From contig NZ_LZLQ01000059.1 in assembly GCF_001673315.1 (NCBI RefSeq), positions 39,412 through 103,411 on the forward strand: 64,000 nt of DNA, read 5' to 3'. A model generated the notes under the pieces. It was not told the origin of the DNA. It did no database searches and was given only the letters and a program-made list of their open reading frames with translations. Position 1 is the first letter of the stretch. Each line of letters begins with the position of its first letter. The DNA comes from Mycobacterium asiaticum. GTDB lineage: Bacteria; Actinomycetota; Actinomycetes; Mycobacteriales; Mycobacteriaceae. Below are positions 19,237 through 26,992 of the stretch, one piece after another. Both the position numbers and the translations under genes were made by a program.

Positions 19237-20382
19237 GTGACAGCATCAATTTCTCCCTGGATGAGCGCCGAATTGCTCGAGCTTCGTGACCTTGCCGCGA
19301 AGTTCTTCTCGACCGAATTGGCCCCACATGCGCAACGTTTCGCAGACCAGCACCAAGTTGACCGAGAATTGTGGCACAAAGCCGGCGAACTAGGCCTGCT
19401 CTGCATGTCCATACCCGAAGAATACGGCGGGGGAGGCGGCACATTCGCGCACGAAGCCGTCGTACTCGAAGAGCAAGCCCGAGTCGGGGACAGCTCATGG
19501 GGCGCAGGGCTGCACAGCGGAATCGTCGCGCACTACATCCTCCAGTATGCGGCCGAAGAACTACGGAGGCAGTGGCTGCCCAAGATGGCCTCAGGCGAAA
19601 TGATCGGTGCTATCGCCATGACGGAGCCAGGGACCGGTTCTGATCTGCAGAGTGTCAAGACCAAAGCAATTCTTGACGGTGACGAGTACGTGATCACCGG
19701 CGCAAAGACCTTCATCACCAACGGTCAGCAAGCCGACCTGATCATCGTCGTCGCCAAGACAGATCCAAGTCAGGGCGCCGCCGGCATCTCGCTGATCGTC
19801 GCCGAAGCCGATCGACCCGGATTCCGGCGCGGCAAGGTCCTCGACAAAATCGGCCAACGCGGACAAGACACCTCCGAGTTGTTCTTCGACGACGTAAGAG
19901 TGCCCCGCTCGCACCTCCTGGGCGAGACCGAGGGTCAGGGTTTCATTCAGCTGATGACGCAGCTACCTCAAGAGCGGCTCATCGTCGCGGTTGGGGCGGT
20001 CGCGGCGATGGAACTTGCCGTGGAGCAGACACTCAAATACACCCGTGAGCGGGAAGCGTTCGGACGGCCCGTCTTCGGCTTCCAGAACACGAAATTCATC
20101 TTGGCCGAAGCTGCAACCGAAACGCGCATCGCACGAGTATTTTTGGACTACTGCATCGACCTACACCTCGCGGGCCAACTCGACGTCCAGACCGTCGCCA
20201 TGGCGAAATGGTGGACCACTGAGCGAGCGATGAAGGTGCTCGATGACTGTTTGCAGCTCCACGGCGGATATGGGTACATGACCGAGTACCCCATCTCGAG
20301 ATTGTGGGTGGACCAGCGCGTGCAGAAAATCTACGCCGGCACAAATGAGGTGATGAAGGAAATCATCTCGCGTTCCCTATGA
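19237..20382 (+). CDS. acyl-CoA dehydrogenase
   Basis: FAD enzyme of 381 residues that makes the 2,3-double bond at the first step of beta-oxidation. Motifs are AMTEPGTGSDLQSVKT near residue 127, TNGQQADLIIVVAKT, RQGQDTSELFFDDVRVP and the C-terminal HGGYGYMTEYPISRL...YAGTNEVMKE with the usual catalytic glutamate region. The GTG start has a GAGAGGGA site upstream. It follows the second ligase by 42 bp, so acid activation and oxidation are linked. Confidence 0.92.
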   Translation: MTASISPWMSAELLELRDLAAKFFSTELAPHAQRFADQHQVDRELWHKAGELGLLCMSIPEEYGGGGGTFAHEAVVLEEQARVGDSSWGAGLHSGIVAHYILQYAAEELRRQWLPKMASGEMIGAIAMTEPGTGSDLQSVKTKAILDGDEYVITGAKTFITNGQQADLIIVVAKTDPSQGAAGISLIVAEADRPGFRRGKVLDKIGQRGQDTSELFFDDVRVPRSHLLGETEGQGFIQLMTQLPQERLIVAVGAVAAMELAVEQTLKYTREREAFGRPVFGFQNTKFILAEAATETRIARVFLDYCIDLHLAGQLDVQTVAMAKWWTTERAMKVLDDCLQLHGGYGYMTEYPISRLWVDQRVQKIYAGTNEVMKEIISRSL

Positions 20383-20427
20383 CCCTGAACGATTAGCCAC
20401 CTGCACATTACTCACCTGGGAGGATTG

Positions 20428-20529
20428 ATGGCATCTACAGAGGTGCCATATCGCCACGAAATGGGTGGACATTGCGGATCGGGTGCCCTTCGGGAGTTGA
20501 TACCAGATGCTCCTATCTTCAGGCAATGA
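20428..20529 (+). pseudogene. truncated BtrH-like gene (5' end only)
   Basis: A good ribosome site (GGGAGGA at 20418-20424) precedes ATG 20428. The 33 codons read MASTEVPYRHEMGGHCGSGALRELI..., matching the N-terminus of the BtrH-like protein at 3131 (HRRGGHCGSGALRDL). Similarity stops at about 20517, where the IS110-type remnant begins, and the frame ends at TGA 20527. The gene was therefore cut by the insertion after the cysteine motif. Confidence 0.8.
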
Positions 20530-20549
20530 GTTCTTCAGGCAATGAGTTC
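20518..20549. repeat. 16-bp perfect tandem duplication at the IS junction
   Basis: TTCAGGCAATGAGTTC occurs twice in a row (20518-20533 and 20534-20549). The right copy holds the last codons of the transposase remnant (ELIA-stop on the minus strand); the left copy gives the stop codon that ends the truncated BtrH gene. It marks the insertion or deletion boundary. Confidence 0.8.
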
Positions 20550-21014
20550 GTTGGTTCTTCTGCTGGGTTGGCGGAGGGCGTGGTAGATCTCGCGGGCGAT
20601 GTACGCTTGATGCAGCGCATGATCTCGTTCTTGGTTTTGCCTTCGGCCAGGCGGTGAACGAAGTAGTCGCGGGTGGGCTGGTGACGGCGCATGCGCACCA
20701 CCAGGATGACGTGCAGGGCACGGTTGGCGTCGCGATTGCCTCCCCAATTGAGCCGGTGGCGGATCGTTTTGCCGCTGGAGGCTTCCAGTGGGCTGACCCC
20801 GCAGAGTTTGGCGAAAGCGGCGTCGCTGCCGATCCGAGCGGGGTTGTCGCCGAGGGCGGTCAGCAGCGTGGCAGCGGTGTCGGGCCCGACGCTGTAGCTC
20901 GGGTGCGGCGGTGGCGGTGATGGTGTCGACGTGGCGTTCGAGTCGGGCGGCTGCGGTGTCGAGCTGGTGGCAACGTGCCGCCATCGACTTGATAGCAGTA
21001 AAGAAAGTTCTCAC
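20531..21014 (-). pseudogene. IS110-family transposase remnant
   Basis: The minus strand encodes the C-terminal (Transposase_20) part of an IS110-type protein in pieces: FFTAIKSMAARCHQLDTAAARLE in one frame, GPDTAATLLTALGDNPARIG, FAKLCGVSPLEASSGKT and LNWGGNRDANRALH in a second, and IAREIYHALRQPS back in the first. At least two frameshifts and loss of the N-terminal DEDD domain show that it is dead. Confidence 0.75.
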
Positions 21015-21345
21015 ATCGCAGGCCAGCGGCGGTCAGGCGGGCGTTGGTCGCGCCTGCTGCCCGCGGCGTCTCGATGCGGCGAGGAGCGAGGACAGTCCTG
21101 GCTTGTCGTGGTGCCAGGATGCCGTGGCCGTTGAGATGTACAGCGCTCGTCGTCGTGTGCAAGCTTGTGTGGCGGCGGACGGAGGGCGAAGCGTAGCGAG
21201 CGGCGCGGACGGGAGCGCCAGCGGACGGGAGCAGAGGGAGTGTAGCGAAGCCCGCAGGTAGCCGCCGGTTCCTCGCGGGCTATGGCGGCCCGGGCTCCGC
21301 TGAGCATCAGTTGCGGGTCTGCGCCATGGCGATGGGACTCGTAGG
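21015..21345. other. intergenic, no convincing gene
   Basis: This 331-bp stretch between the IS remnant and the HD-domain gene holds only overlapping GC-rich frames without recognisable motifs. Short GCGGACGGGAGC-like direct repeats are seen at about 21204-21235. It probably contains the left boundary of the ICE-like element, but no att sequence can be recognised. Confidence 0.5.
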
Positions 21346-21891
21346 ATGGCGGTTGTGAGCGGGATGCTGGCGCAGCGTGCACGGCGAGAGGCCGAGACGC
21401 GACTGGTGGGGCAGCTGCGGCGGTTGGCGCATGTGCGGGGTGTCGCGACGACTGCCGAGCGGCTGAGTCGGCGGTTCGATGCCCAGACAGCGGACTCTTT
21501 GGTGGCAGCGGCGTGGCTGCACGATATCGGCTACGCACCGTCGTTGCGCCGGACCGGGTTTCATCCGCTCGATGGCGCAGAGTTTGCCCGGGCGGCGGGT
21601 TTTCGGGAGCTGGTCGCCTCCCTGGTGGCGTTCCATACTGGGGCGCACGCGGAAGCTGCCGAGCGCGGCTTGTCAGGTTTAGCGGCGTTCAGCGATCCGC
21701 CCAGCGATGTTCTGGATGTGTTGACCTTTTGCGATCTGACGACCGGGCCGGACGGGGCGCCGGTATCACCGCGAGATCGATTGATCGAGGTGTTGGGCCG
21801 CTATGGACCCGAGGACCCGGTGCACCGCGCGGTCGACGCGGGGCGCGACGAACTGTTGGCGGCGGTCCGACGGGTACGCGATTGGCTGTAA
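21346..21891 (+). CDS. HD-domain phosphohydrolase-like protein
   Basis: Protein of 181 residues. The metal motif AAAWLHDIGYAP (His-Asp) lies near residue 60, with an upstream RRLAHVRGVATTAERLS helix and a later VAFHTGAHAEAA, as in small HD proteins. HD proteins often cleave nucleotide phosphates. Pairs of HD and Nudix proteins next to an Xre regulator recur in actinomycete ICEs and may take part in immunity or nucleotide housekeeping; that role is inferred. It converges with the Nudix gene. Confidence 0.75.
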   Translation: MAVVSGMLAQRARREAETRLVGQLRRLAHVRGVATTAERLSRRFDAQTADSLVAAAWLHDIGYAPSLRRTGFHPLDGAEFARAAGFRELVASLVAFHTGAHAEAAERGLSGLAAFSDPPSDVLDVLTFCDLTTGPDGAPVSPRDRLIEVLGRYGPEDPVHRAVDAGRDELLAAVRRVRDWL

Positions 21892-21901
21892 ACCCAGCCG
21901 G

Positions 21902-22369
21902 TTAGCCGAGGTAGGGGCTGTCGCGGTGTTGCAGGTAGTGCTCGATGCGCAGTCGCATCGACGGGTGCATGTCCAGATTGGGGATGTCGTCGGGATCGGT
22001 CCAGGCGATGTCGGTGCTTTCGTGATCGATGGCCAGGGTACCGCCGAGAACCTTGGTGGTGAAGGACAGAGAGAACTGTTGGCGGACTTCGCCATCGGTG
22101 AACGCGACGACATGCTGCGGGTTGGTGTAGACACCGACAAGGCCGGTGACTTCAATGTCGAGCCCGGTTTCCTCTTTGACTTCCCGGACGGCGGTGTCGG
22201 CAATCGTTTCGCCGATGTCGTGTCCGCCGCCGGGTAGCGCCCACAGGGTGTTGTCGCGGCGTTTGATCAGCAGGATACGACCCTGTTCGTCGGTGACGAT
22301 GGCCGAGGCTGACGGAACGACGCTGTTGGGCAGCGGGGCGTTGGGGTCGTTGTAGTAGTCGGTTCGCAT
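21902..22369 (-). CDS. Nudix hydrolase
   Basis: Protein of 155 residues with an intact Nudix box, GHDIGETIADTAVREVKEET, near residues 48-67 (G-x5-E-x7-REVxEE). It would hydrolyse a nucleoside diphosphate linked to another group. In pSAM2 the immunity protein Pif contains a Nudix motif, so a role in blocking entry of a second copy is plausible. It lies 5 bp downstream of the Xre gene and is probably co-transcribed with it. Confidence 0.85.
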   Translation of the reverse strand: MRTDYYNDPNAPLPNSVVPSASAIVTDEQGRILLIKRRDNTLWALPGGGHDIGETIADTAVREVKEETGLDIEVTGLVGVYTNPQHVVAFTDGEVRQQFSLSFTTKVLGGTLAIDHESTDIAWTDPDDIPNLDMHPSMRLRIEHYLQHRDSPYLG

Positions 22370-22374
22370 AGGGT

Positions 22375-23193
22375 TCAGCCTTTCGCGCTGAGCGGTCTGG
22401 CGCGATCCCAGACCTGGGTGAAAGCGTCTTCGAGGGTGGCCCAGAGCCGTGGTTCGTGGTGGCGCGACAGCACAAGCACGGGGTTGTTGCGCCCGGGTGA
22501 GCCGTAGATGTGGAAGTTGACGATCATGGCGTCGTCGACCCGGAAGATCGACGTGTAGAGCGTGGTGTCGTGGGTGCGGATATCCAGCCCCGGGGTATCG
22601 GCATGCGGGGCGAGCAACTCCACGGACGTGCGGCAGCGGGCGATGACGGCCTCGCCGATGCCTTCCTCCTTGCCGCGCAGGATCGTGGTGGCAGTGTCAG
22701 GATCCCCGACGAGAAACCGCACCGCCACACCGCGGGCGGCGGCGTCGAGCAGAATGTCGAGGAAGCCGTCGAGGGTGTCAAACAGGAACGTGGCCGCCAG
22801 GACGAGGATGTCGATGCCGGTGGTGGCGTCGCCGAAATGCTGCTGCCACGTCGTGATCGGCAGCTGGGTGCGGCTGGCATACAGCGTCGCGGTGAACGGA
22901 CCACCCAGCGACGTCGTCGCCAGCGCGCTCGCGGTAGGGGCAGGATACTGGTTGGGCCACAGGTTGTGCGGTGTGCAGCCAAGCAGCTTAGCGGCGCGGC
23001 GGGCGTTGTCCTCGCGGACGTTGTAGTCGATGTTGGCCAGCCAGCGGCGCACCGTCTTGATATCCACGCCCACCGCAGTGGCGAACCTCTGTGGGGAGAG
23101 TCCCTTGGCGTGCAGCCGTTGGGTGAGGCGATCGTTGGGGATCGTGGCGGCCTCGGCGTCGCCGTCCTGATCGCCCGTCGTCTCAGCGCACAT
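22375..23193 (-). CDS. Xre-type HTH regulator with PLD-like C-terminal domain
   Basis: Protein of 272 residues. Residues 22-65 form a helix-turn-helix (LTQRLHAKGLSPQRFATAVG, KTVRRWL). The C-terminal 170 residues contain ITTWQQHFGDATTGIDILVLAATFLFD, FLDILLDAAARGVAVRFLVGDPD and a late NFHIYGSPGRNNPVLVLSRH, which resembles a phospholipase-D-like fold without a clear HxKxxxxD. Such proteins sit divergent from transfer genes in actinomycete ICEs and probably act as the master repressor. Confidence 0.75.
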   Translation of the reverse strand: MCAETTGDQDGDAEAATIPNDRLTQRLHAKGLSPQRFATAVGVDIKTVRRWLANIDYNVREDNARRAAKLLGCTPHNLWPNQYPAPTASALATTSLGGPFTATLYASRTQLPITTWQQHFGDATTGIDILVLAATFLFDTLDGFLDILLDAAARGVAVRFLVGDPDTATTILRGKEEGIGEAVIARCRTSVELLAPHADTPGLDIRTHDTTLYTSIFRVDDAMIVNFHIYGSPGRNNPVLVLSRHHEPRLWATLEDAFTQVWDRARPLSAKG

Positions 23194-23432
23194 CTTTCCG
23201 TGTCATCCCTGTCCATCCTCAGCGCGTGGTTCCTAGTTTGCCATGCGACTGCCGCCGCCCCGCGGCGGTGATGCCCGTCCGATGCCCACGGGCATGTCCC
23301 TGTCGTGTCCGAAATGTCTGCGGCAGTGTCGGCAATGCCTGCCAACGTCCCTCGCTACGTCCGCGATGTCCACGTGAACTGAGCCCAGCGCCGCAACGGG
23401 CGCAAACAGATCACGAAAGGAACAGCGGGACA
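23194..23432. promoter_or_regulatory. divergent control region of the ICE-like element
   Basis: This 239-bp gap separates the Xre gene from the transfer/replication genes. It holds a perfect inverted repeat at 23252-23268 (arms CCGCCGC and GCGGCGG), an imperfect palindrome at 23282-23295 (ATGCCC-AC-GGGCAT) and a run of TGTC/GTCC motifs from 23293 to 23373 at irregular 10-20 bp steps. These could be repressor sites or replication or transfer sites. Confidence 0.45.
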
Positions 23433-23777
23433 ATGCGTTTAAGAATCGACACATCAGGCACACGGTTCATCGTCACCCGAGCGGCCGAGCCGCGGCTGAA
23501 CTTCGAGACCGGCAGCCCAAAAGTGGACACCGCCACCGGCGTGCCACTGTATGCCGCGCAGCTGTTGGCGTTGGATGACACCGGTGGTGAAGTGCTCAAC
23601 GTCACCGTCGCCGGGGATCCGAAAGTGACAGTCACCCAACCTGTTTCAGTCGCGGGTCTGGTTGCTATCCCTTGGGCTCAAGGTGATCGCAGCGGCGTGG
23701 CGTTCCGTGCCGACGCCATCACCCCCACCAACCCCGCGGCTGCGCCGAGCGATCAAGCGTCCCGCGCGCAGAAATAA
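23433..23777 (+). CDS. conserved small protein of the ICE transfer region
   Basis: Protein of 114 residues, start MRLRIDTSGTRFIVTRAAEPRLNF. It is strand-rich with two glycine-containing turns and has no enzyme motif that I recognise. ATG 23433 is chosen over the upstream frame because the AT-richer codons and an AGCGGGA site precede it. Proteins with this start occur just before the FtsK-like gene in many actinomycete ICEs; the function is unknown. Confidence 0.65.
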   Translation: MRLRIDTSGTRFIVTRAAEPRLNFETGSPKVDTATGVPLYAAQLLALDDTGGEVLNVTVAGDPKVTVTQPVSVAGLVAIPWAQGDRSGVAFRADAITPTNPAAAPSDQASRAQK

Positions 23778-23784
23778 CCCCATT

Positions 23785-23818
23785 TGCTGGGGCGCGGCGC
23801 TCGTGGGTGTCGCGCCCC
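23785..23818 (+). terminator. strong hairpin between the small gene and the translocase gene
   Basis: A 10-bp stem (CTGGGGCGCG / CGCGCCCCAG) with a 14-nt loop lies 7 bp after the stop of the upstream gene. No T-run follows, so it may be an intrinsic-like terminator, an attenuator or an mRNA-stabilising structure that lowers translocase expression. Confidence 0.5.
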
Positions 23819-23866
23819 AGCACGTGAGCTGCTATCGACCATTCACTCACCAGAGGGACGCCTGTC

Positions 23867-25300
23867 ATGGCATCAAACTACAAAAACAGCAAGAACTCTC
23901 AATCCAACGACGACGACTGGATCACCGACCTCATCCTCTCACTGTTCAAAGCGGCCGGGTATCTGCTGTGGTGGGCGGTCCTGTTCCCGGCCATCAGCAT
24001 CCCGATCATCGCCAGCGTGGCGATGGCCATTACCCATGGCTCACGCGCGGGTCTGATCATCGGTATTGCTTTCGCTGCCGCGTATGCGGGCTGGGCGTGG
24101 CTGGACCCGCGATCGTTTCACGGATGGGTCACCGAGCCGGTGCGGCGGCGCTGGTTGACCTGGTCGCGCTACACCCGCACCTGGCAATCGGTGTGCACCC
24201 TGCACGGCCTGACCGCCACACTTGGCGAACGCACCTTGGTGCCGACCTTGCAGTCGGTGCGCATCGGCAAGACGACCGACGTCCTGGCGCTGCGAGTGGT
24301 CACCGGCCACTCCCTGGCTGATTGGCACAAGCAATCCGAGGCGCTAGCCGCCGCCTGGCGTGCCGACCGGATCGCCATCCGCGCGACCGCGCCCGGAGAG
24401 CTACGCATCACCCTGATGCGCGGCGACGTGCTGGCCGACCCGATTGCCCTGCCCATGCCCACGACGGCGACTGCGGTGGATGTGGGGTCGGTGCGGGTCG
24501 GGATCACCGAAACCCGCCACTGGTGGCACCTACCTCTGCTTGGCCACCACCTGCTCGTGGCTGGCGCGACCGGCGCGGGGAAAGGTTCAGTGTTGTGGTC
24601 ACTGATCGCTGGCCTCGCCCCCGCCGTGAAAACCGGACAAGTGCGGCTCTGCGTCATCGACCCGAAAGGCGGCATGGAACTGGGCGCCGGAGCACCCATG
24701 TTCACGGTGTTCACCCACGACGCCACTGGCACCACCCTGTACCTGCTGCGGCAACTAGTGGAGGTGATGCACGCCCGCGCCAATCGGTTACGGGGCAAGA
24801 CGCGCATGCACACCCCGACTCCGACTGAGCCGTTATTCGTGGTGGTGATCGATGAGATCGCCGCGCTGACTGCGTATGTGACCGACCGCAAGGTGCGCAG
24901 CGAAATTGAACAGCTGTTGGGCCTGCTGCTCTCCCAAGGCCGGGCCGTCGGCATTTCGGTGGTGGCAGCGGTGCAAGATCCGGCCAAAGACACCCTGCCG
25001 GTGCGGCAGCTGTTTACCGTGCGAATCGGGTTGCGGTTGACCGAAGCCACCCAAACCACCATGGTTTTGGGCCAGGGCGCCCGCGACGCGGGGGCCGACT
25101 GCGATCACATCCCCGACACCACTCCCGGTGTGGGCTACATGATGATCGATGGCACGGCCCAACCGGTGCGGGTACGGGCATTTCACGTCGCCGACCACGA
25201 CATCGCCACTCTGGCAGCACGATTCCGGCCACCTCGTGCCGCGACCCGAACCAACCAGTCCAACAGCGGGCGCACCGACACCGCCCGGGGTCAACGGTGA
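23867..25300 (+). CDS. FtsK/SpoIIIE (TraB-like) DNA translocase of the ICE
   Basis: Protein of 477 residues. Two hydrophobic segments at about residues 33-75 anchor it in the membrane. The ATPase domain has Walker A GATGAGKGS near 237 and Walker B FVVVIDEIAAL near 325, with DPKGGMELGAG between. It is the single transfer protein expected in a double-stranded-DNA conjugation system. The C-terminal Gln/Asn/Thr-rich tail lacks a recognisable gamma domain. Its stop overlaps the GTG of the replication gene (25297). Confidence 0.85.
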   Translation: MASNYKNSKNSQSNDDDWITDLILSLFKAAGYLLWWAVLFPAISIPIIASVAMAITHGSRAGLIIGIAFAAAYAGWAWLDPRSFHGWVTEPVRRRWLTWSRYTRTWQSVCTLHGLTATLGERTLVPTLQSVRIGKTTDVLALRVVTGHSLADWHKQSEALAAAWRADRIAIRATAPGELRITLMRGDVLADPIALPMPTTATAVDVGSVRVGITETRHWWHLPLLGHHLLVAGATGAGKGSVLWSLIAGLAPAVKTGQVRLCVIDPKGGMELGAGAPMFTVFTHDATGTTLYLLRQLVEVMHARANRLRGKTRMHTPTPTEPLFVVVIDEIAALTAYVTDRKVRSEIEQLLGLLLSQGRAVGISVVAAVQDPAKDTLPVRQLFTVRIGLRLTEATQTTMVLGQGARDAGADCDHIPDTTPGVGYMMIDGTAQPVRVRAFHVADHDIATLAARFRPPRAATRTNQSNSGRTDTARGQR

Positions 25301-26802
25301 CTACTGCAACGACAGCCCCCACGCTGGTGTTGCCCGGGGTTCCCGGCTCGATCGACACCAATGCGGTGGTGGATCAGATGGTGCGCCGCGCGTCCTCGAC
25401 GGGGTTCGAATCGTGGTGGCGGCGCGCGGAATCTGTTGGCTTCTGCGCCCACCCCATCCAACTCAGAGGTACCGACGAGATAGGCCGCGATCGGGTGGTG
25501 TGGACACGGTGCAACAACCGCCGCGCACAGGTATGCCCATCGTGCTCAGACCTGTACGCCCGCGACACGTGGCAGCTCGTGCACGCTGGCACCGCCGGCG
25601 GCCACCACAACATCCCCGCAGCAGTGGCCGATCGTCCGCAGGTGTTCGTCACCCTCACCGCACCTAGCTACGGGCCTGTTCACGCCGCCGCGCGTGCAGG
25701 CGACAAGAAGCAGCGTGTGTGTCGCGACCACCACCACACTGGCGGCTACCGCCGATGCCCGCATGGAAAACCACTGTGGTGCAGCACAACCCACGGCGAA
25801 GGTGATATCTATGCGGGACAGCCGATCTGCGCGGACTGCTACGACTACACCGGGCATGTCCTGTTCACATGGCACCTGCCCGAACTGTGGCGACGCTTCA
25901 CCATCACCCTGCGACGCACACTGCGCCGAGAGCTACGTGCTTCGGGCGCCGACCCGGATGCGGTGCAGGTCAGCTTCATCAAAGTCGTCGAACTGCAAGC
26001 CCGGCTCATCCCGCACATTCATGCCCTGATCCGCCTCGACCCGCCCGACAGCGATGACTCTGGCGGTCATGACTGGCATGCGCCCCTTGCGGCAACCGAA
26101 CTGGCCACCATCATCCAACAGGCCGTTCGAACCGTGGCCGTGACGGTCACCGACTCATCCTCAAATACAGCGACACGGGTGATCAGGTTCGGCACACAAG
26201 TCGACACCCAACCCATCGACAACCGGCACGCCGGCACGGACGGCTCTGCTGTGCAGGAGGATTCACCACACGGCGGGGTTCTTCCAGGCCGCCGCGTAGC
26301 TCGCTACCTCGCGAAATACGTCACCAAATCCTTAGCTGACGTCGGGATCAGCGCGCGACGCATCTCCACCGAGGCCATCGCTGACCTCGATGTCTGCGAC
26401 CACGTTCGGGCGATCCTGACCGCCATCAGCCAACTCGCCGATAAGGGACTGGCCGGTGTCGGTCGGTGGCTGCACACCCTGGGCTACCGGGGCCACATCA
26501 CCAGCAAATCCCGCCGCTATTCCACCACGATGACCGCGCTGCGCGAACGTCGCGCGGCCTGGACCCGTGAACAACGTTTAAAAAGCACTGCGCACCAACA
26601 TGATCTCGGCCTCGACTCCACCGATGGCGATGATCTGGTGGCATGGGAATTCGATCGTGCCGGCCCCACCAGCCTCGGCGACCGGACCCTCATCTACTCC
26701 GCGGCCGTCCAACACATCCACACCCGCCGCATCGGACTGATCGAAGTCCGTGGCCAAGCCCGCAATCAACAATGGGATCCGCCAGGGGGAAGCGATGGCT
26801 GA
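25297..26802 (+). CDS. RepSA-type rolling-circle replication initiator
   Basis: Protein of 501 residues. Features are the cysteine cluster VCPSCSDLYARDTW and CADCYDYTG, the HUH metal motif IPHIHALIRLD near residue 248 and the catalytic tyrosine region RRVARYLAKYVTKS near 333. This is the RepSA family of pSAM2-type elements, which nicks the double-strand origin. It is coupled by a 4-bp overlap to the FtsK-like gene and overlaps the following small ORF by 8 bp. Confidence 0.85.
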   Translation: MTTATTAPTLVLPGVPGSIDTNAVVDQMVRRASSTGFESWWRRAESVGFCAHPIQLRGTDEIGRDRVVWTRCNNRRAQVCPSCSDLYARDTWQLVHAGTAGGHHNIPAAVADRPQVFVTLTAPSYGPVHAAARAGDKKQRVCRDHHHTGGYRRCPHGKPLWCSTTHGEGDIYAGQPICADCYDYTGHVLFTWHLPELWRRFTITLRRTLRRELRASGADPDAVQVSFIKVVELQARLIPHIHALIRLDPPDSDDSGGHDWHAPLAATELATIIQQAVRTVAVTVTDSSSNTATRVIRFGTQVDTQPIDNRHAGTDGSAVQEDSPHGGVLPGRRVARYLAKYVTKSLADVGISARRISTEAIADLDVCDHVRAILTAISQLADKGLAGVGRWLHTLGYRGHITSKSRRYSTTMTALRERRAAWTREQRLKSTAHQHDLGLDSTDGDDLVAWEFDRAGPTSLGDRTLIYSAAVQHIHTRRIGLIEVRGQARNQQWDPPGGSDG

Positions 26803-26992
26803 CAGGTCCCGAGCAGCACGTGCTCGCTCCGGGTGTGACGCTCGTCCCGATGCGCCGACGGTGTCAGAGGGGGGTGTTGAAATTGTTGTGCCCAACCAAT
26901 ATCGACTTCCGTCCGAGGCCAACCGCGCGCTGGTACACGTGATAATGGCTGTGCGGGACCGGATGCTTGGATCAGGGAGGGGAGTGGCGTGA
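26795..26992 (+). CDS. small protein between RepSA and the serine recombinase
   Basis: 65 residues (MADRSRAARARSG...), with a strong AGGGGGA site 4 bp upstream of ATG 26795 and a 4-bp stop/start overlap (GTGA at 26989) with the recombinase gene. The position is where pSAM2-type elements carry an excisionase, so it is a candidate recombination directionality factor, but no helix-turn-helix is visible. Confidence 0.55.
   Translation: MADRSRAARARSGCDARPDAPTVSEGGVEIVVPNQYRLPSEANRALVHVIMAVRDRMLGSGRGVA

Noticed and set aside
21015..21345. N-terminal half of the IS110-type transposase
   Set aside because: No DEDD-domain motifs could be recognised in any frame of this stretch.
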